Below, piece by piece: positions 11,605 through 22,895 of a stretch of 64,000 nt of DNA; position 1 is the stretch's first letter, and every line of letters starts with the position of its first letter. The position numbers and the translations under genes were made by a program. The DNA comes from Diadema setosum (taxonomy: Eukaryota > Echinodermata > Echinoidea > Diadematoida > Diadematidae): NCBI GenBank assembly GCA_033980235.1, contig CM067067.1:31506451-31570450 (forward strand). Reading direction: 5' to 3'. The notes below the pieces were generated by a model that did not search any database, was not told where the DNA came from, and was given only the letters and a program-made list of their open reading frames with translations.

Positions 11605-11729
11605 TATATAGCTTTTCCCATTCATTTTCGCACTTTTGTCATTCAATTTCAAAGATATACACTATTCAATATCGTCCCGAGAAGCACGTGGAACGCAAAT
11701 CCTAACTTCAATTTCGTCAGTTGTCATTA

Positions 11730-12216
11730 GGCGTTTTCACATCAGCCCGATAAAAATCCAAGCTCGAGATATTTTTCGCGATTGTGAATTAGCGCGCTAC
11801 TTCAGTTCTTATTCACATCAGCCCAAAGAGAATTAGCCCGAAATTTTTTCGAGCTAAGTCGACAGCTGAGCATGTGCAAACCCCGCAGTAATGTGTGCAC
11901 TTTCAAAAATTTATCATGCTTTGTGTGCAGTTTCCATCAATCGCTCGGGTCACACATGCTAGGCATGATATGATACATCGCGCTAATTTCTTGAGACGTT
12001 TTCACATTATCAAATAGCACGCTAGTTCGCCAATTATCCCGCTATTTCAGAAATTTCCCGAGTTGGACTCGAGAAATTTTCTCGACCAGAGCGATACAAT
12101 TAGCGCGCTAATTTGTGTTCACATTATCAAACAGCGCGCTATTTCGTGATCGGGTTAATTTCCAAAGTCAGAAAATAGCGCGCTATTTCGAAACATCGGG
12201 CTGATGTGAAAACGCC
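11730..12216. mobile_element. GGCG-family MITE, long form
   Basis: Terminal inverted repeats GGCGTTTTCACATCAGCCCG are flanked by TA on both sides (11728-11729 and 12217-12218). The matching uninserted sequence is in element copy 1 near 10803-10815. Internal repeats of AGCGCGCTA and TCTCGAG half-palindromes; no coding capacity. The TA target and structure suggest a Tc1/mariner-type non-autonomous element (inference). Confidence 0.8.
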
Positions 12217-14946
12217 TAATTCGTTTTTCGTCAAACATTTTCGAAGACATAGCACTCAGAATTGTCGATTGTCATTCAAATTCGTCCCTCCCGCTGACGG
12301 ATCGCAGAATGTGAAGATCAAATTTGTCTTTGTTCACACAATTTCCTGAGTTATTCATTCAAATTAGTCAGATTTTGTCGATTCTTTATTTTGATGGTGA
12401 ACCAACTTTACGCCGACATATTTTTACTTTCTCTCGTAAATTGTATCGTTACACATTATTTAGACCGGGGGCCCAGAAGATTTATTCAGCTGAAAAGGGT
12501 CACACTTTTTGATGGTCTCATCATATCAGGATGTGGCCAAGGGACAATAAAATGAATTGCTGGCAAGTCAAATCCTGTACCGTAAGCACAAGGGCCGCAA
12601 AAAGGAGCCCCCAAAAATGCATTTATTCAGCCGAAGGGGGACACGGACAAAAGTTGGTGGATATTATTCCTTTGGGTCTACCTATTATGAAAACAGCAAT
12701 GCCAGCTATTTTATCCTATACGGGGCCCCAGACAGTAGCCCCAAAGGGTCCCACCCGTATGGTGTTATTCAGCTGAAAAGGGTCACGGCTAATTTCTTTT
12801 GCAATAGATGTAGTACCCAACAAAGATATCCAAAACACCAATGCCAGCTATTTTATCCTGTACGGTGCCCCAGACAGTAGCCCCAAAGCGCCCCACCCAC
12901 ACATTGATTTTATTCAGCTGAAAAGGGTCACGGATAATTACTTTTGCAATGGAAGTGGTACCCATCAGAGATATCCAAAACACCAATGCCAGCTATTTTA
13001 TCCTATACGGGGCCCCAGACAGTAGCCCCAAAGTTCCCCCCCCCCCCAAACACACACATTGATTTTATTCAGCTGAAAAGGGTCACAGCTATTTTTTTTT
13101 TCATTTTGCACGGGAAGTAGTACCCATCAGAGATATCCAAAACACCAAAGCCAGTTATTTTATCCTGTGCGGGGCCCCAGACAGTATCCCCAAAGTGCAC
13201 CAGACAGTATCCCCAAAGTGCCCCACCCATATACTGTTAATCAGCTGAAAATGGTCTTGACAAATTCTTTTGCAATGGAAATGTTACTGCCTACTGAACA
13301 GAGATATCCCAAACACTAAAGCAAATCATCTTATCCTGTACGGGGCCCTATGTATGATGTACACAACAGAAAACTAATGCCCACAACACCAAAGTCAGCC
13401 ATTTTATCATGTACATGCTGCATACGGGGCCCCAGACAGTAGACAAGAAGTACACCTATATGATTTTTAAGGCGATTCATGGCTAGTTTCTTTTGCAATG
13501 GATGTTGTAAACAGGAGTGATACCTTGATACAAACTAAAGCCAGTATTTTTAGGTTCTACGGGGCCAAAGACAGTTGCCCAAAGGTGCTCAACCCATATG
13601 GTTTTACTGGTATTCATCTTTAAGAGCAATGGCTAATTCTATTGCAATCATTGGCAGCGGAAATAGTACTCAACAGGGATACCCGGAACACCAAAGCCAG
13701 TAAGTTTATGTAATCCTACCCAGTAGCACTGAAGTGTTTCCCTCCTTCTGGTTTTATTTACCTATGATAATAATAATAACAACAACAATAATAATGATAA
13801 TGATAATGATAATAATGATAATAATAATGATAATCATCATCATCATGACTAATTTCTTTTGCAATGAAAGTAGTACACAACAGCTGAGATACACGAAACA
13901 CCAACGCCAGTTACATGTATTTTATCCTGTCCTGGTCTCGAGACACTATAGCCCAGAAGTGCCCCAAATGGTTTTTCATAACAAAATGTCATGACTATTT
14001 TCTTTTGTGATGGAAGTGGTACACAACTGAGATATGAAGAACATGAAAGCCAGTTATTTTTTCCAACATTTGGCCACAGACAGTAGCCCAGAATTGCCCT
14101 ACTTGAGTTGGAAAAAGAGTCATGGCCAATTTCTTTTGCAATTGAAGAAGAACACAACGAAGATACCCAAAACACCAAAGCCATTTATTTCATCGTGTAA
14201 GGGGTCCCAATCAGTAGCCCAGAAGTGTCCCCTATGGTTTTTAAGATGGAGTCATGATTAATTTCTTGATTTCTTAGACTATATCCAGCTTATAAATTTT
14301 GTAGATTGAATTACTTTCATGCTCGCGATGTTTCTTTCTATGGTCTTTCCAGGGCGTAAGAACTCCATTTTCCTACTTACCTTCAAGGTTAATATAAAAA
14401 ACAATCTAGTCCAATTCGGAGCTGTCACTTCTACAATGATCATTTTGAAGTTCACATTTCTTCATGTGCTTACAGGCTTTCATTTGTAAAATTCTAGATC
14501 ATAGGTCGTCTTATTAAGCAACTGTTACAGAAAGTATTAAGTCACCAGTTTTGCTGAAGGAGCTATCATCATCAGGATTACAACTGGATGGGGGTATCGG
14601 TCACATTAAGTGATGGGCTCAGTTTCATTTGTATTTATTTATATTTGGATTTAGTGCATATTTTTGTGGAATGATAAAGGCATTTTTATAGATATTCTTA
14701 GTTCCTTGAGGCTATTTACGACTAGCACGACGACATGCTTGCTACGATCTTACTACGATGATCGGGAATGTGACATTGCAATCTCTGCCGCTGCAGTTCC
14801 GCTTTCCATAGTACGATGCAACCATATGCTGTCAGTGCGATGTTGCCGATATTATCCTATGTCAGCACGCTGTATTTATGTTCTGAACGATCTATGCAAT
14901 CTTATCACGCTGTTCCCCCTTCCAGAAAGCTAAAAAGTACTCAGTA

Positions 14947-15421
14947 GGCGTTTTCACATCAGCCCGATAACAGTCCAAGCTCGAGATATTTTTCGCGATT
15001 GCGAATTAGAGCGCTATTTCATTTCTTATTCACATCAGCCCGAAGAGAATTAGCCCGAATTTTTTTTCGAGCTAATTCGACAGCTGAGTATGTGCAAACA
15101 GCATCAGTAATATGTGTGCCCTCTCAAAAATTCCTCATGATTTGTGTGCAGTTTGCCTCGATCGATCGGGTCACACACGCTAGGCATGATCAGATGGGAT
15201 GCATCGCGCTAATTTCTCGAGTCGTTTTCACAATAGGCGTTTTCACATCAGCCCGATGTTTCGAAATAGCGCGCTATTTTCTGACTTGGGAAATAGGAAA
15301 ATATCTCGAGCTTGGATTTTTATCGGGCTGATGTGAAAACGCCTATTATCAAATAGCGCACTAGTATCCCTCTATTTCAGAAATTTCCCGAGTTGGACTC
15401 GAGAAATTTTCTCGATCAGAG
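14947..15421. mobile_element. GGCG-family MITE, long form, 3'-truncated
   Basis: Starts with GGCGTTTTCACATCAGCCCG after TA and follows the 11730-12216 copy to CTCGATCAGAG, where it stops; the right inverted repeat is missing. It lies near the centre of the large foldback and is itself interrupted by a 108-bp relative at 15236. Confidence 0.75.
15236..15343. mobile_element. GGCG-family MITE, 108-bp short form (nested)
   Basis: Complete inverted repeats GGCGTTTTCACATCAGCCCG and its inverse, with TA at 15234-15235 and 15344-15345. It splits the sequence CGTTTTCACA|TTATCAAATAGC, which is continuous in the 11730 copy near 11998-12018. Same length as the copy at 24040-24147. The inside is left-end plus right-end sequence of the long form, so it is an internal-deletion derivative. 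Confidence 0.85.
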
Positions 15422-15625
15422 TGAATACTTTCCAGCTACTGGCTGGGGGCCCCTTAAAGAACAAAAATAACTGCATGGGTTTGGTGTTTTGGGTATCTCA
15501 TCTGTTACTTCCACTGTCAAGGAATTTAGGCATGCATGACTCTTTTCACTTAAAAACTCTTAATTTATATGGGGTGGGAATACCTTGGGGCTATACCTGT
15601 CAAGGGCCCTGCACAGCATAATATA

Positions 15626-16707
15626 GGTTTTCCGGGCCAATTTCGCAACCTCTTTCGATCCAATTCCTTATTGCTGCATTCAATTTGGCAAAATTTAGCC
15701 TAGATGACATGGTATTTCAATTTCATTATCTCTTCATTCAAATTCATTTTGGAACATTCACATTACCTCTAACCTCATTCTAAATAACACTTTTTCAACT
15801 GAAATTCATAAGACAAGCACCATTTCTCTATATCCGTTCATTCATAAATTTATAATGATATATTCATGTGATCACGTACAATTATATGCTGCGCTCGTTC
15901 ATTCAAATTGATTTCTGGGCATCCAATTGAACATGTTCTGCAGTCAATTTAACAGATATGTTCATGGTTTATGTCTTTCCTTATTTTCTTTCATCGTTGT
16001 TACTGTTTTGTAAGCATAATAACGTTTCATTTTCGTTTTCGTTTGAGAGACTTTGACAACCGTTTTTTTTTTTTTTTAATGTGCTAATTGATTCCGAAGA
16101 CGCACGTAGCCACAAGTTATCTGGCCGTTACGAGCGCTTTATTCAGAGTGGTCGGGCAGTTCTGGGAAGTCAAGGTTATATATGATCCTCAAATGTTTTT
16201 TTATAATTCCTTCTATGTCTTCTAGAGATATATGTCTGTATAGTGCTGTTATGACTATAAAAAGATGAAGTTACAGAACAACGAGGTTGAGTAATACAAG
16301 GTAAAAATATGATACTTTTTGCTGCTTAGCAGTGTATGGATGAAACAAAAGTCACATAGAAAGACACGTTAAAATGCTCTCACCTTTAAAAAAAAAAAGA
16401 AAGGGAAACAGCATGATGTATGATTGAATGAACACGTTTGGAATTTGACTGCCTTTCGCGAAATTGAATGACTGAAATATCCTTTTCGGCAAGTAAAGGC
16501 GAATTTGAATGAACGTAGGGTACCAGCAAATTTGAATAAACATTTTCCGAATTCAAAAGCCACATGTGCAAATTTCATTGATCGAAAAGCTAAATTGAAC
16601 GCACAAGTTACAATTTTAAAAGACAGACTGTGCGATGACGAGGGTCGTTCTAAAAATTGAATGAACCTTCTATCAAATGAACCGAAAAAAAAATGGCTTG
16701 GAAAACG
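15626..16707. mobile_element. TATAGG-family element, copy 3
   Basis: Begins TATAGGTTTTCCGGGCCAAT and ends GGCTTGGAAAACGTA. It interrupts a tandem unit of the large foldback: the unit text CAGGATAAAATAACTGGC is split at TA. The left half carries TTCATTCAAATTC motifs, the right half GAATTTGAATGAAC. No transposase frame. Confidence 0.7.
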
Positions 16708-18564
16708 TAACTGGCTTCGGTGTTTTGGGTATCTATGTTGTATACTAAGGCCTACTTCGATTTTCAGCTTAATGATATCATGTGGGGGAGGGGCGCTTTA
16801 TGGCTACTGTACCGGGCCCAGTACAGGACGAAATGACTGGTTTTCGTGATTTGGTCATCTCTTTTGTGCACTATACAGAAGTATGCTTCCTTTGCAAATT
16901 GCTTTGCAAATTGCTTTTGGGACCCCGTATACAGGATAAGATGACTTGCTTTGGTGTTTGGGATATCTCTGTTTAGTAGACCCTAATATTTCCATTGCAA
17001 AAGAATGTGTCAAGACCATTTTCAGCTGATTCACAGTATATGGGTGGGACACTGTGGAGCTACTGTCTGGGGCCCCGTAAAGGATGAAATAACTGGCTTT
17101 GGTGTTTTGGATATCTCTGATGGGTACTACTTCCATTGCAAAAGTAATTAGCCGTGACCCTTTTCAGCTGATGAAATCAATGTGGGGGGGGGGGGGGCAC
17201 TTTGGGGCTATACTGTCTGGGGCCCCGTACAGGATAAAATAGCTGGTATTGGTGTTTTGGATATCTCTGATGAGTAGGCCTACTACTTCCATTGCAAAAG
17301 AAATTAGCCGTGACCCTTTTCAGGGTGATGAATAACATCAATGTGTGTGTGTGTGTGGGGGGGGGGGGCACTTTAGGGCTACTGTCTGGGGCCCCGTACA
17401 GGATAAAATAGCTGGCATTGGTGTTTTGGATATCTCTGGTGGGTACTACTTCCATTGCAAAAGAAATTAGCCGTGACCCTTTTCAGCTGAATAACACCAT
17501 ATTGGTGGGGCCCTTTGGGGCTACTGTCTGGGGCCCCGTACATGATAAAATAGCTGGCATTGCTGTTTTCATGATAGATAGACCCAAAGGAACAATATCC
17601 ACCAACTTTCGTCCGTGACCCTCTTCGGCTGAATAAATGCATTTTTCGGGGCCCCTTTTCGTGGCCCCTAGGCTTACGGTACAGGATGTGCCGTGCCAGC
17701 AATTCATTTTATTGACCCTTGGCTATACATCCTGATATGATGAGACCATCAAAAAGTGTGACCCTTTTCAGCTGAATGAATCTTATGAGCCCCCGGTCTA
17801 ATTCCCTAACCATTTTCTTAGAAAATACACACGAAAAACATGACTTCCAACCGAAATTGATTGAAGGATATACGACAGTCGAAAGTCATATCCCAGGACA
17901 GTATGTCAGTGTCACATTTTGAACTTTAACTCGTAATGTTTAGGTTTTCGCATCATAATGCATGAAGCAAACTTTAAATTTTGTACCCTGGAAAGCAGCA
18001 AACATAATTATGTTATCCATTCTTTGACATTAAACAGGCGACAATTCTACACTTAAATTTTGTCTTCAAGTCATGTTTGCCTAGAAATCGTTTGTCAGTG
18101 TTTTCGTTTGCGAGAGAGTACGTCTGTTTGTATCAGTGTGTACTTGGATTGCTTGTGTGTGTGTCTGTATCTGTGGTTCTGTGTGTGTGTGTGGGGGGGG
18201 GGGGGAGGCACTTGTACGTATGTTAACTCCTGAATGTAAAATGTGAACGTTTACAGAAAAAAATACATAAATGACTGGAAAATCACACCGGATAGAGATA
18301 TATGACGAATATGAATGAAAATTTAACGAAAATGACTGACAAAAGACGAAATCGATCCTGCTGTTTTGAGTGCTGCGAATGAGACTGACTGACTGAGACT
18401 GAAAATGTATGCCAAATGACTAAATTAAATGGACTTTATTTGAAAATGAACGAAGAAAGACGAATTTGAAAGTAAGATTGGCCTATTCCCGACATCCTGC
18501 GACGAAATTGAAGTAAACATTTGTGAAATTGAATAAAAAAAGTTTGAAAATGAATAGGAAAACC

Positions 18565-19992
18565 TGTATGTAAATCAACGTTATTGATCTCCTTGGTATA
18601 GTAATATGTAAATCAATGTTATTGATCTCAGGAAAGTACTCGTAGCATGAAGATGAAGAGGGAAAAATAGGAAATGGAAAACTGAAAGTTCAAGGTCAAT
18701 TACACTCTTTAAATTTTTCATTTTTAAAAGAAAATCTTTTTGTCTTGCTCAAGAAGAGAGAGAGACTCTGATGAAGATTATCGATTTTTGGTGTTATCAC
18801 TGTCTTATGCAAAAATAGAGGTATCTGAGAAATATTTCAGATACCATAATAGCATTTCAATAGAAGGAATCACAAATCTTCTGCCTGTGAGTGATATCTG
18901 TCTTCTAAGACACTGCTTTTTATTCGGTGGTTGAAGAAAAGAAAGATATAGTTAACTGTCTCCTATCACGGATTCTTTCTTTTTTTTTTCGTCCATCAGC
19001 TTTTCCGAAGTTCCGTCGTATTAGTGGGAACGCTATGGAGAGAATCGATACAGAGTTTGCAAGCAGATAATAGATCACGAGACTGGAGAAAGTTAGGGGG
19101 AAAGTCACGGAAAAACACATTGTGTCTATTCCTCCCGATAAACACTTGAAATAAAATTTCAATTTTTTGTCCTTTTATTTTTGTTTATGTGTTTAAATAT
19201 TTCTATACTTCTGTTATTCTTATTTTTCATCTGGTTTTTATTTATTTATCTGTTATTGTTTATATTTTTCAGTGTAACTTACTTAAGATATTAATTTATT
19301 TTGGTATGTTTACACACTAACGCGCACATAGTCATTCACACAACCATACACACTAACATACCAGCACGTATATGTTTACAACATACACACACATAATAGT
19401 GTATTCGTCGCTTTTCCAGGCACGCGAGAATTTATATCGAAAGATAGCAATTTGACATTCCCTTTAAAATGCAATACACCCGTCAGTTGCTCGAACAAAC
19501 ATACAATAGCGGTAACTCAATTATTAGGATGATGATAAAAGAAACATAGAGTATCATGACACACACACAAAGTTTTAGTAAAGTTTTCTTTTCTTTTCTA
19601 TCTATGTAGGCATGATGACGCAGACATAAACAATGTGGCAAATGTTGGCAAAATCCGAAAACAACCGTAATGAAAAAAAAAAATGAAAACACAAAAATCC
19701 TTGAAGTAATTTTTGCTTGAGGATGAAGCACGAGGAAACAGGAATATATCTGCGTAATGGTGGAATCTATTTCACACACATTGTGACGGTTGCTCTTTCG
19801 TAGTTCGCATATTTGTATTGTGGGTAACCCAATTAGCTGAGGCGACTCTTCGTAGTTCGTGAAAAAAAAACACACAACAAAACCAAAACCCACACTTTTC
19901 TAGGAACACGTACCTGGTCTTATGACCCTGCCCCATTTTGTTAGACTATATGCCCAGCAGTCATTGTTGGGAGAAGGGGGAGAGGAACGGGA
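18565..19992. other. Duplicated upstream block of receptor unit 2
   Basis: Homologous to 39540-40800, 30640-31960 and 58580-59900. It begins with a small local duplication (TATGTAAATCAAYGTTATTG at 18567 and 18605). T-runs, (CA) stretches and AT-rich text; short frames on both strands show no domain. No gene recognised. Confidence 0.55.
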
Positions 19993-20040
19993 TTCCTGAG
20001 CATGCGCACGAACCCACGTGATGTGGTACATTGCTTAATC
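19993..20040 (+). promoter_or_regulatory. Conserved promoter-like block, receptor gene 2
   Basis: TTCCTGAGCATGCGCACGAA (NRF1-like core) is followed by CCCACGTGATGTGGTACATT, with a full E-box CACGTG at 20015-20020, then TTGCTTAATC. Same order and spacing as in the other units. Confidence 0.6.
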
Positions 20041-20153
20041 ATGCATAATCTGCTGCCTAGAGATTTGCGAGGACTTAAGAGCTTGAGAGATTCTGCTGAT
20101 TTGTCACTTGCATCGAGTTCTAAAACCTGCTGGACAATTCGACTCAGAGTAAG
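20041..20153 (+). other. Exon 1 of receptor gene 2, with upstream ORF
   Basis: Exon 1 conserved among units; donor GTAAGT at 20154. The sequence starting ATGCATAATC is open for 37 codons plus 2 bases to the donor. After splicing to 21708 it reads TAT ATC TGA, giving a 40-codon upstream ORF (MHNLLPRDLRGL at its start) whose TGA overlaps the receptor ATG as TGATG. It would be translated only if transcription starts upstream of 20041, which the sequence cannot show. The receptor frame itself has a TAA inside exon 1, so this exon does not extend the receptor. Inferred intron 20154-21707. Confidence 0.6.
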
Positions 20154-20647
20154 GTAAGTTGGTCGAATGCATAGGTTCTAGGTGAGTATCAGGATCCAAA
20201 CATGACAAGTGCTGTTAGGAAAAATGTCTCTTTTGATGATTTGTAGGTTCGCGCTTAGTCACCGACTTCCGTTAAAGTTCATAAAAATCATCTTTCGAGT
20301 TTCAAATGATTGAAGAAAGAATACAAGCGGTTTGAAACCTAAAAAACTCTTTGGCTTGGTTTTTCAGTGTTTGGAATACCGTATACAGCTGGCATATATA
20401 GACCTAGGTAGGGTATTATAGGCCTTATAGCTAGAGTATAAATTCGATTCAAATTATTTGCACAATATTTCCATGTGCAATGATGTCACAGCGGTAAGAT
20501 CGGTTTGAAATTACGCGGTTATTTAAAATCAAGCAGTAGAACTGTGGTGTCTGCCAAACTTTTTTTTCCCTATTGAGTGTGTGTGTATGTGTGTGTGTTG
20601 CATAAAAGATAATCTATTTTGTTCAAATGCAAGACGTGTTGTGTCTT

Positions 20648-21106
20648 TCAAATTCATGATTTCCTTCCGTCGAGATGTTTTCATTGCAGATGACGCCTGT
20701 TCGGTGATCAGGAGGTCGTGGGTTCAAATCCTGCTCGAGTATGTACGCCCATGATTTTTTATCATGGCTACTACTAAAACACTGATCAATTCAGTGCTTA
20801 TTTACGTCGATGTAGGGCAATTTGTCAATCAGTTGCAATGAAAACATCTCGACGGAAGAAAATCATGAATTTGAATAACAAAGCAGTACCCGCTGCATGC
20901 TATAAGGATTAGAACCAACACTTGCTTTCGGGCGAAAGCTCGGTGGTCTAGTGGAGATGACGCCTGTTCGGTGATCAGGAGGTCGTGGGTTCAAATCCTG
21001 CTCGAGTATGTACGCCCATGATTTTTTATCATGGCTACTACTAAAACACTGATCAATTCAGTGCTTATTTACGTCGATGTAGGGCAATTTGTCAATCAGT
21101 TGCAAA
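20648..21106 (+). mobile_element. tRNA-derived SINE with foldback duplication, in intron 2
   Basis: Flanked by a 12-base target duplication GTGTTGTGTCTT (20636-20647 and 21107-21118). The complete head near 20940 has pol III box A (TGGTCTAGTGG, 20944-20954) and box B (GGTTCAAATCC, 20988-20998). A 150-bp segment at 20956-21105 is repeated without visible mismatch at 20689-20838. That first copy is enclosed by 41-bp inverted arms (20648-20688 and 20834-20874). The other receptor introns lack the insertion. Confidence 0.8.
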
Positions 21107-21716
21107 GTGTTGTGTCTTATTCCACTTATGCCCTCGTGAACACGCATGAGCTTAAAGATATTCCCCTTTCACGTCAGCGCAGAAAACTGAATTGTTTTTG
21201 CTTTGTCGGTGGAGTCAAAATTGTTTGGAGATGTTTCAATAAGTGGTAATTCGACAGGAAAATTATCATAAATTATTGGCATGAACAAGGAGCATTTTAC
21301 GAGGAGAAAGATTTAGTTTTACCTGCCATATCGTAAATATTGCATTATAACATTGATGTGAAAGTGCCTTCACTTTGGTTAATCACTTCCATTCTTTGTT
21401 ATTACTTGAAATGCCTTAATCCTCCTTAAACATTTTGTAACACAAAGTTGAGACACAATAGAATATAATAAGTAATTCATGAAATTCTCCACCATCGATA
21501 TTACTATAATATGGGAACTGGCGAGTGGCTTTGGCTCAAAATGCTATTATCTATTTACTACAGGCGGTTATTTTGCTAATTCTGCACTTAAATGTTTTCG
21601 TCTGTTTCAATACGATTTGCAGCAAGATGTTAATTAAAAGCTAATGTAAGAAAATAAAGTACAGAAGTGGACGACACAAAACGTTTACTCATCTGTTATC
21701 CCCGCAGATATATCTG

Positions 21717-22895
21717 ATGTGTACAATGAGTGGCAGCGTTGTCTTCGTAGCAACTTTTCTGGCCGTAGCAATCAGCGATGCACTGGCCACAGTGTTGCCC
21801 GAAACCCAACCAACGTCTTTAGAAGTCGCCACACTACACCACACCCTCCCAGTAACCAATGCCGCTGGTATACACGAAACAGGTGGCCGAGATGCCACGG
21901 CGTTCTCTACCGAATATGAAAATACGTCTGCACTTGTTACTGACTGGTCGGAGGTTTCAGAGGCGCCGCAGTGGGTGTGGATCTTGAACTGGTCCTGGTC
22001 CAAAATCCTTCAGTTGGTCTGCGCCCTGTTTGGTATGATTGGTAATTCTCTGGTCATCCTTGCCGTGATGAAGAGAAGAGGCGCTAAACACACAACAGAC
22101 ATCTTCATCACAGCCCTAGCCGTCGCCGATCTATTCACCTCCGTTTTTCTGATACCTCACCCCATTGCTGTGCGCGTACCTAACTCAGTGCTGGGAACGA
22201 TTTACTGCAAACTAGTGTACACCCACTTACCAACTTGGCTGTGCATTCACGCGTCTGGATACACGTTGATGGGAATGTCATGTGCACGTTTGGTGGCAGT
22301 GATAAGCCCGCTGCATTTCAAATCCGTCGTTACCCCGCGGGCAGTTTTCAAGTACATCTGCGGGGCATGGGTGTTCTCAGCTGTCCCTTTTCTTTACTGC
22401 ATCAACCAGTATGTTATTAACAACGCCTGTATGGTCACAGGCAGTCATATCGTTAGGATTTTCCTTTGGTGCTATCTCTTCACGCTTCGGGTGGGCATTC
22501 CTACAACCATTATGATAGTTACTCAAGTTTTGACCGCGTGCTCGCTCCATCGCCAATCGCGTCGCACCCGAGAAGCGCGCAGGGTAAAAGATGACTCAAA
22601 GGCATCGTTTCACGACAAGGCGCGTAACCAAATCGTTCGGCTTACGTTCCTCATCGTCCTGGTTTATATCATGGCCCTGTGTCCTCACCATACTGCAACG
22701 ATTATTGCTGTAGCAAGTGGATCTCTGTCATCGTTCGTCAACAGTCCACTTCACGATTTCCTTTTCTTGCTGACCTTTTTGAATTCATGTGCAAATCCAT
22801 TCATTTATGCTGCCCAGTACCCCAAATTCCGTTCCGCAATTAAGAATCTTATCTCTCCATCTGATGACGAAGTGAATTACCCTATCTTTAATTAA
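21717..22895 (+). CDS. Class A rhodopsin-like GPCR, array copy 2
   Basis: 392-residue receptor starting at the first ATG after the acceptor (AG at 21706-21707). Signal peptide with core VVFVATFLAVAI and possible cleavage after DALA at residue 24. The N-terminal tail holds an N-glycosylation sequon NTS in STEYENTSAL that is absent from copies 1, 4 and 5. Landmarks match copy 4: N1.50 at 110, D2.50 at 138, ARL at 190-192, LCP at 321-323 and NPFIY at 360-364. A cysteine before helix 3 (164) and one in loop 2 (238) probably form the class A disulfide. Closest to copy 4 over helices 4-7 (VINN, IVRIFLW, TTIMIV, SSFVNSPLHD). Frame intact; ends NYPIFN at TAA. Confidence 0.93.
   Translation: MCTMSGSVVFVATFLAVAISDALATVLPETQPTSLEVATLHHTLPVTNAAGIHETGGRDATAFSTEYENTSALVTDWSEVSEAPQWVWILNWSWSKILQLVCALFGMIGNSLVILAVMKRRGAKHTTDIFITALAVADLFTSVFLIPHPIAVRVPNSVLGTIYCKLVYTHLPTWLCIHASGYTLMGMSCARLVAVISPLHFKSVVTPRAVFKYICGAWVFSAVPFLYCINQYVINNACMVTGSHIVRIFLWCYLFTLRVGIPTTIMIVTQVLTACSLHRQSRRTREARRVKDDSKASFHDKARNQIVRLTFLIVLVYIMALCPHHTATIIAVASGSLSSFVNSPLHDFLFLLTFLNSCANPFIYAAQYPKFRSAIKNLISPSDDEVNYPIFN

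Larger units (their letters stand above)
12463..17798. mobile_element. Large foldback element with tandem-repeat arms
   Basis: Begins GACCGGGGGCCCAGAAGATT and ends with the near-inverse AATCTTATGAGCCCCCGGTC, flanked by TA. The left arm (12463 to about 14270) is an array of about 145-bp units. Each unit reads CAGCTGAAAAGGGTCAC, GCAATGGAAGTAGTAC, GATATCCAAAACACCAA, TTTTATCCTGTACGGGGC and then CCAGACAGTAGCCCCAAAG. The right arm (15422-15620 and 16709-17798) is the same array in reverse orientation. Units are cleanest near the tips and decay toward the middle. No transposase frame was recognised. It is interrupted by three further insertions. Confidence 0.75.
11611..18564. mobile_element. TATAGG-family element, copy 2, split by later insertions
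   Basis: The left part (11611-12461) matches 10695-11040 and the right part (about 18000-18564) matches 11034-11604, so these are two ends of one element whose own length is about 1.1 kb. It starts GCTTTTCCCATTCATTTTCG and ends AATAGGAAAACCTGTA. A 487-bp MITE sits at 11730-12216 and a 5.3-kb foldback element at 12463-17798. It lies head to tail with copy 1, sharing TATA. Confidence 0.65.

Noticed and set aside
20940..21010. Functional tRNA gene
   Set aside because: Boxes A and B are present, but the acceptor stem and cloverleaf do not close and the unit is flanked by a target duplication, so it is a SINE head.
21689..22003. Frames antisense to the receptor N-termini that recur in copies 2, 4 and 5
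   Set aside because: They mirror the conserved receptor coding sequence; conservation comes from the sense strand.
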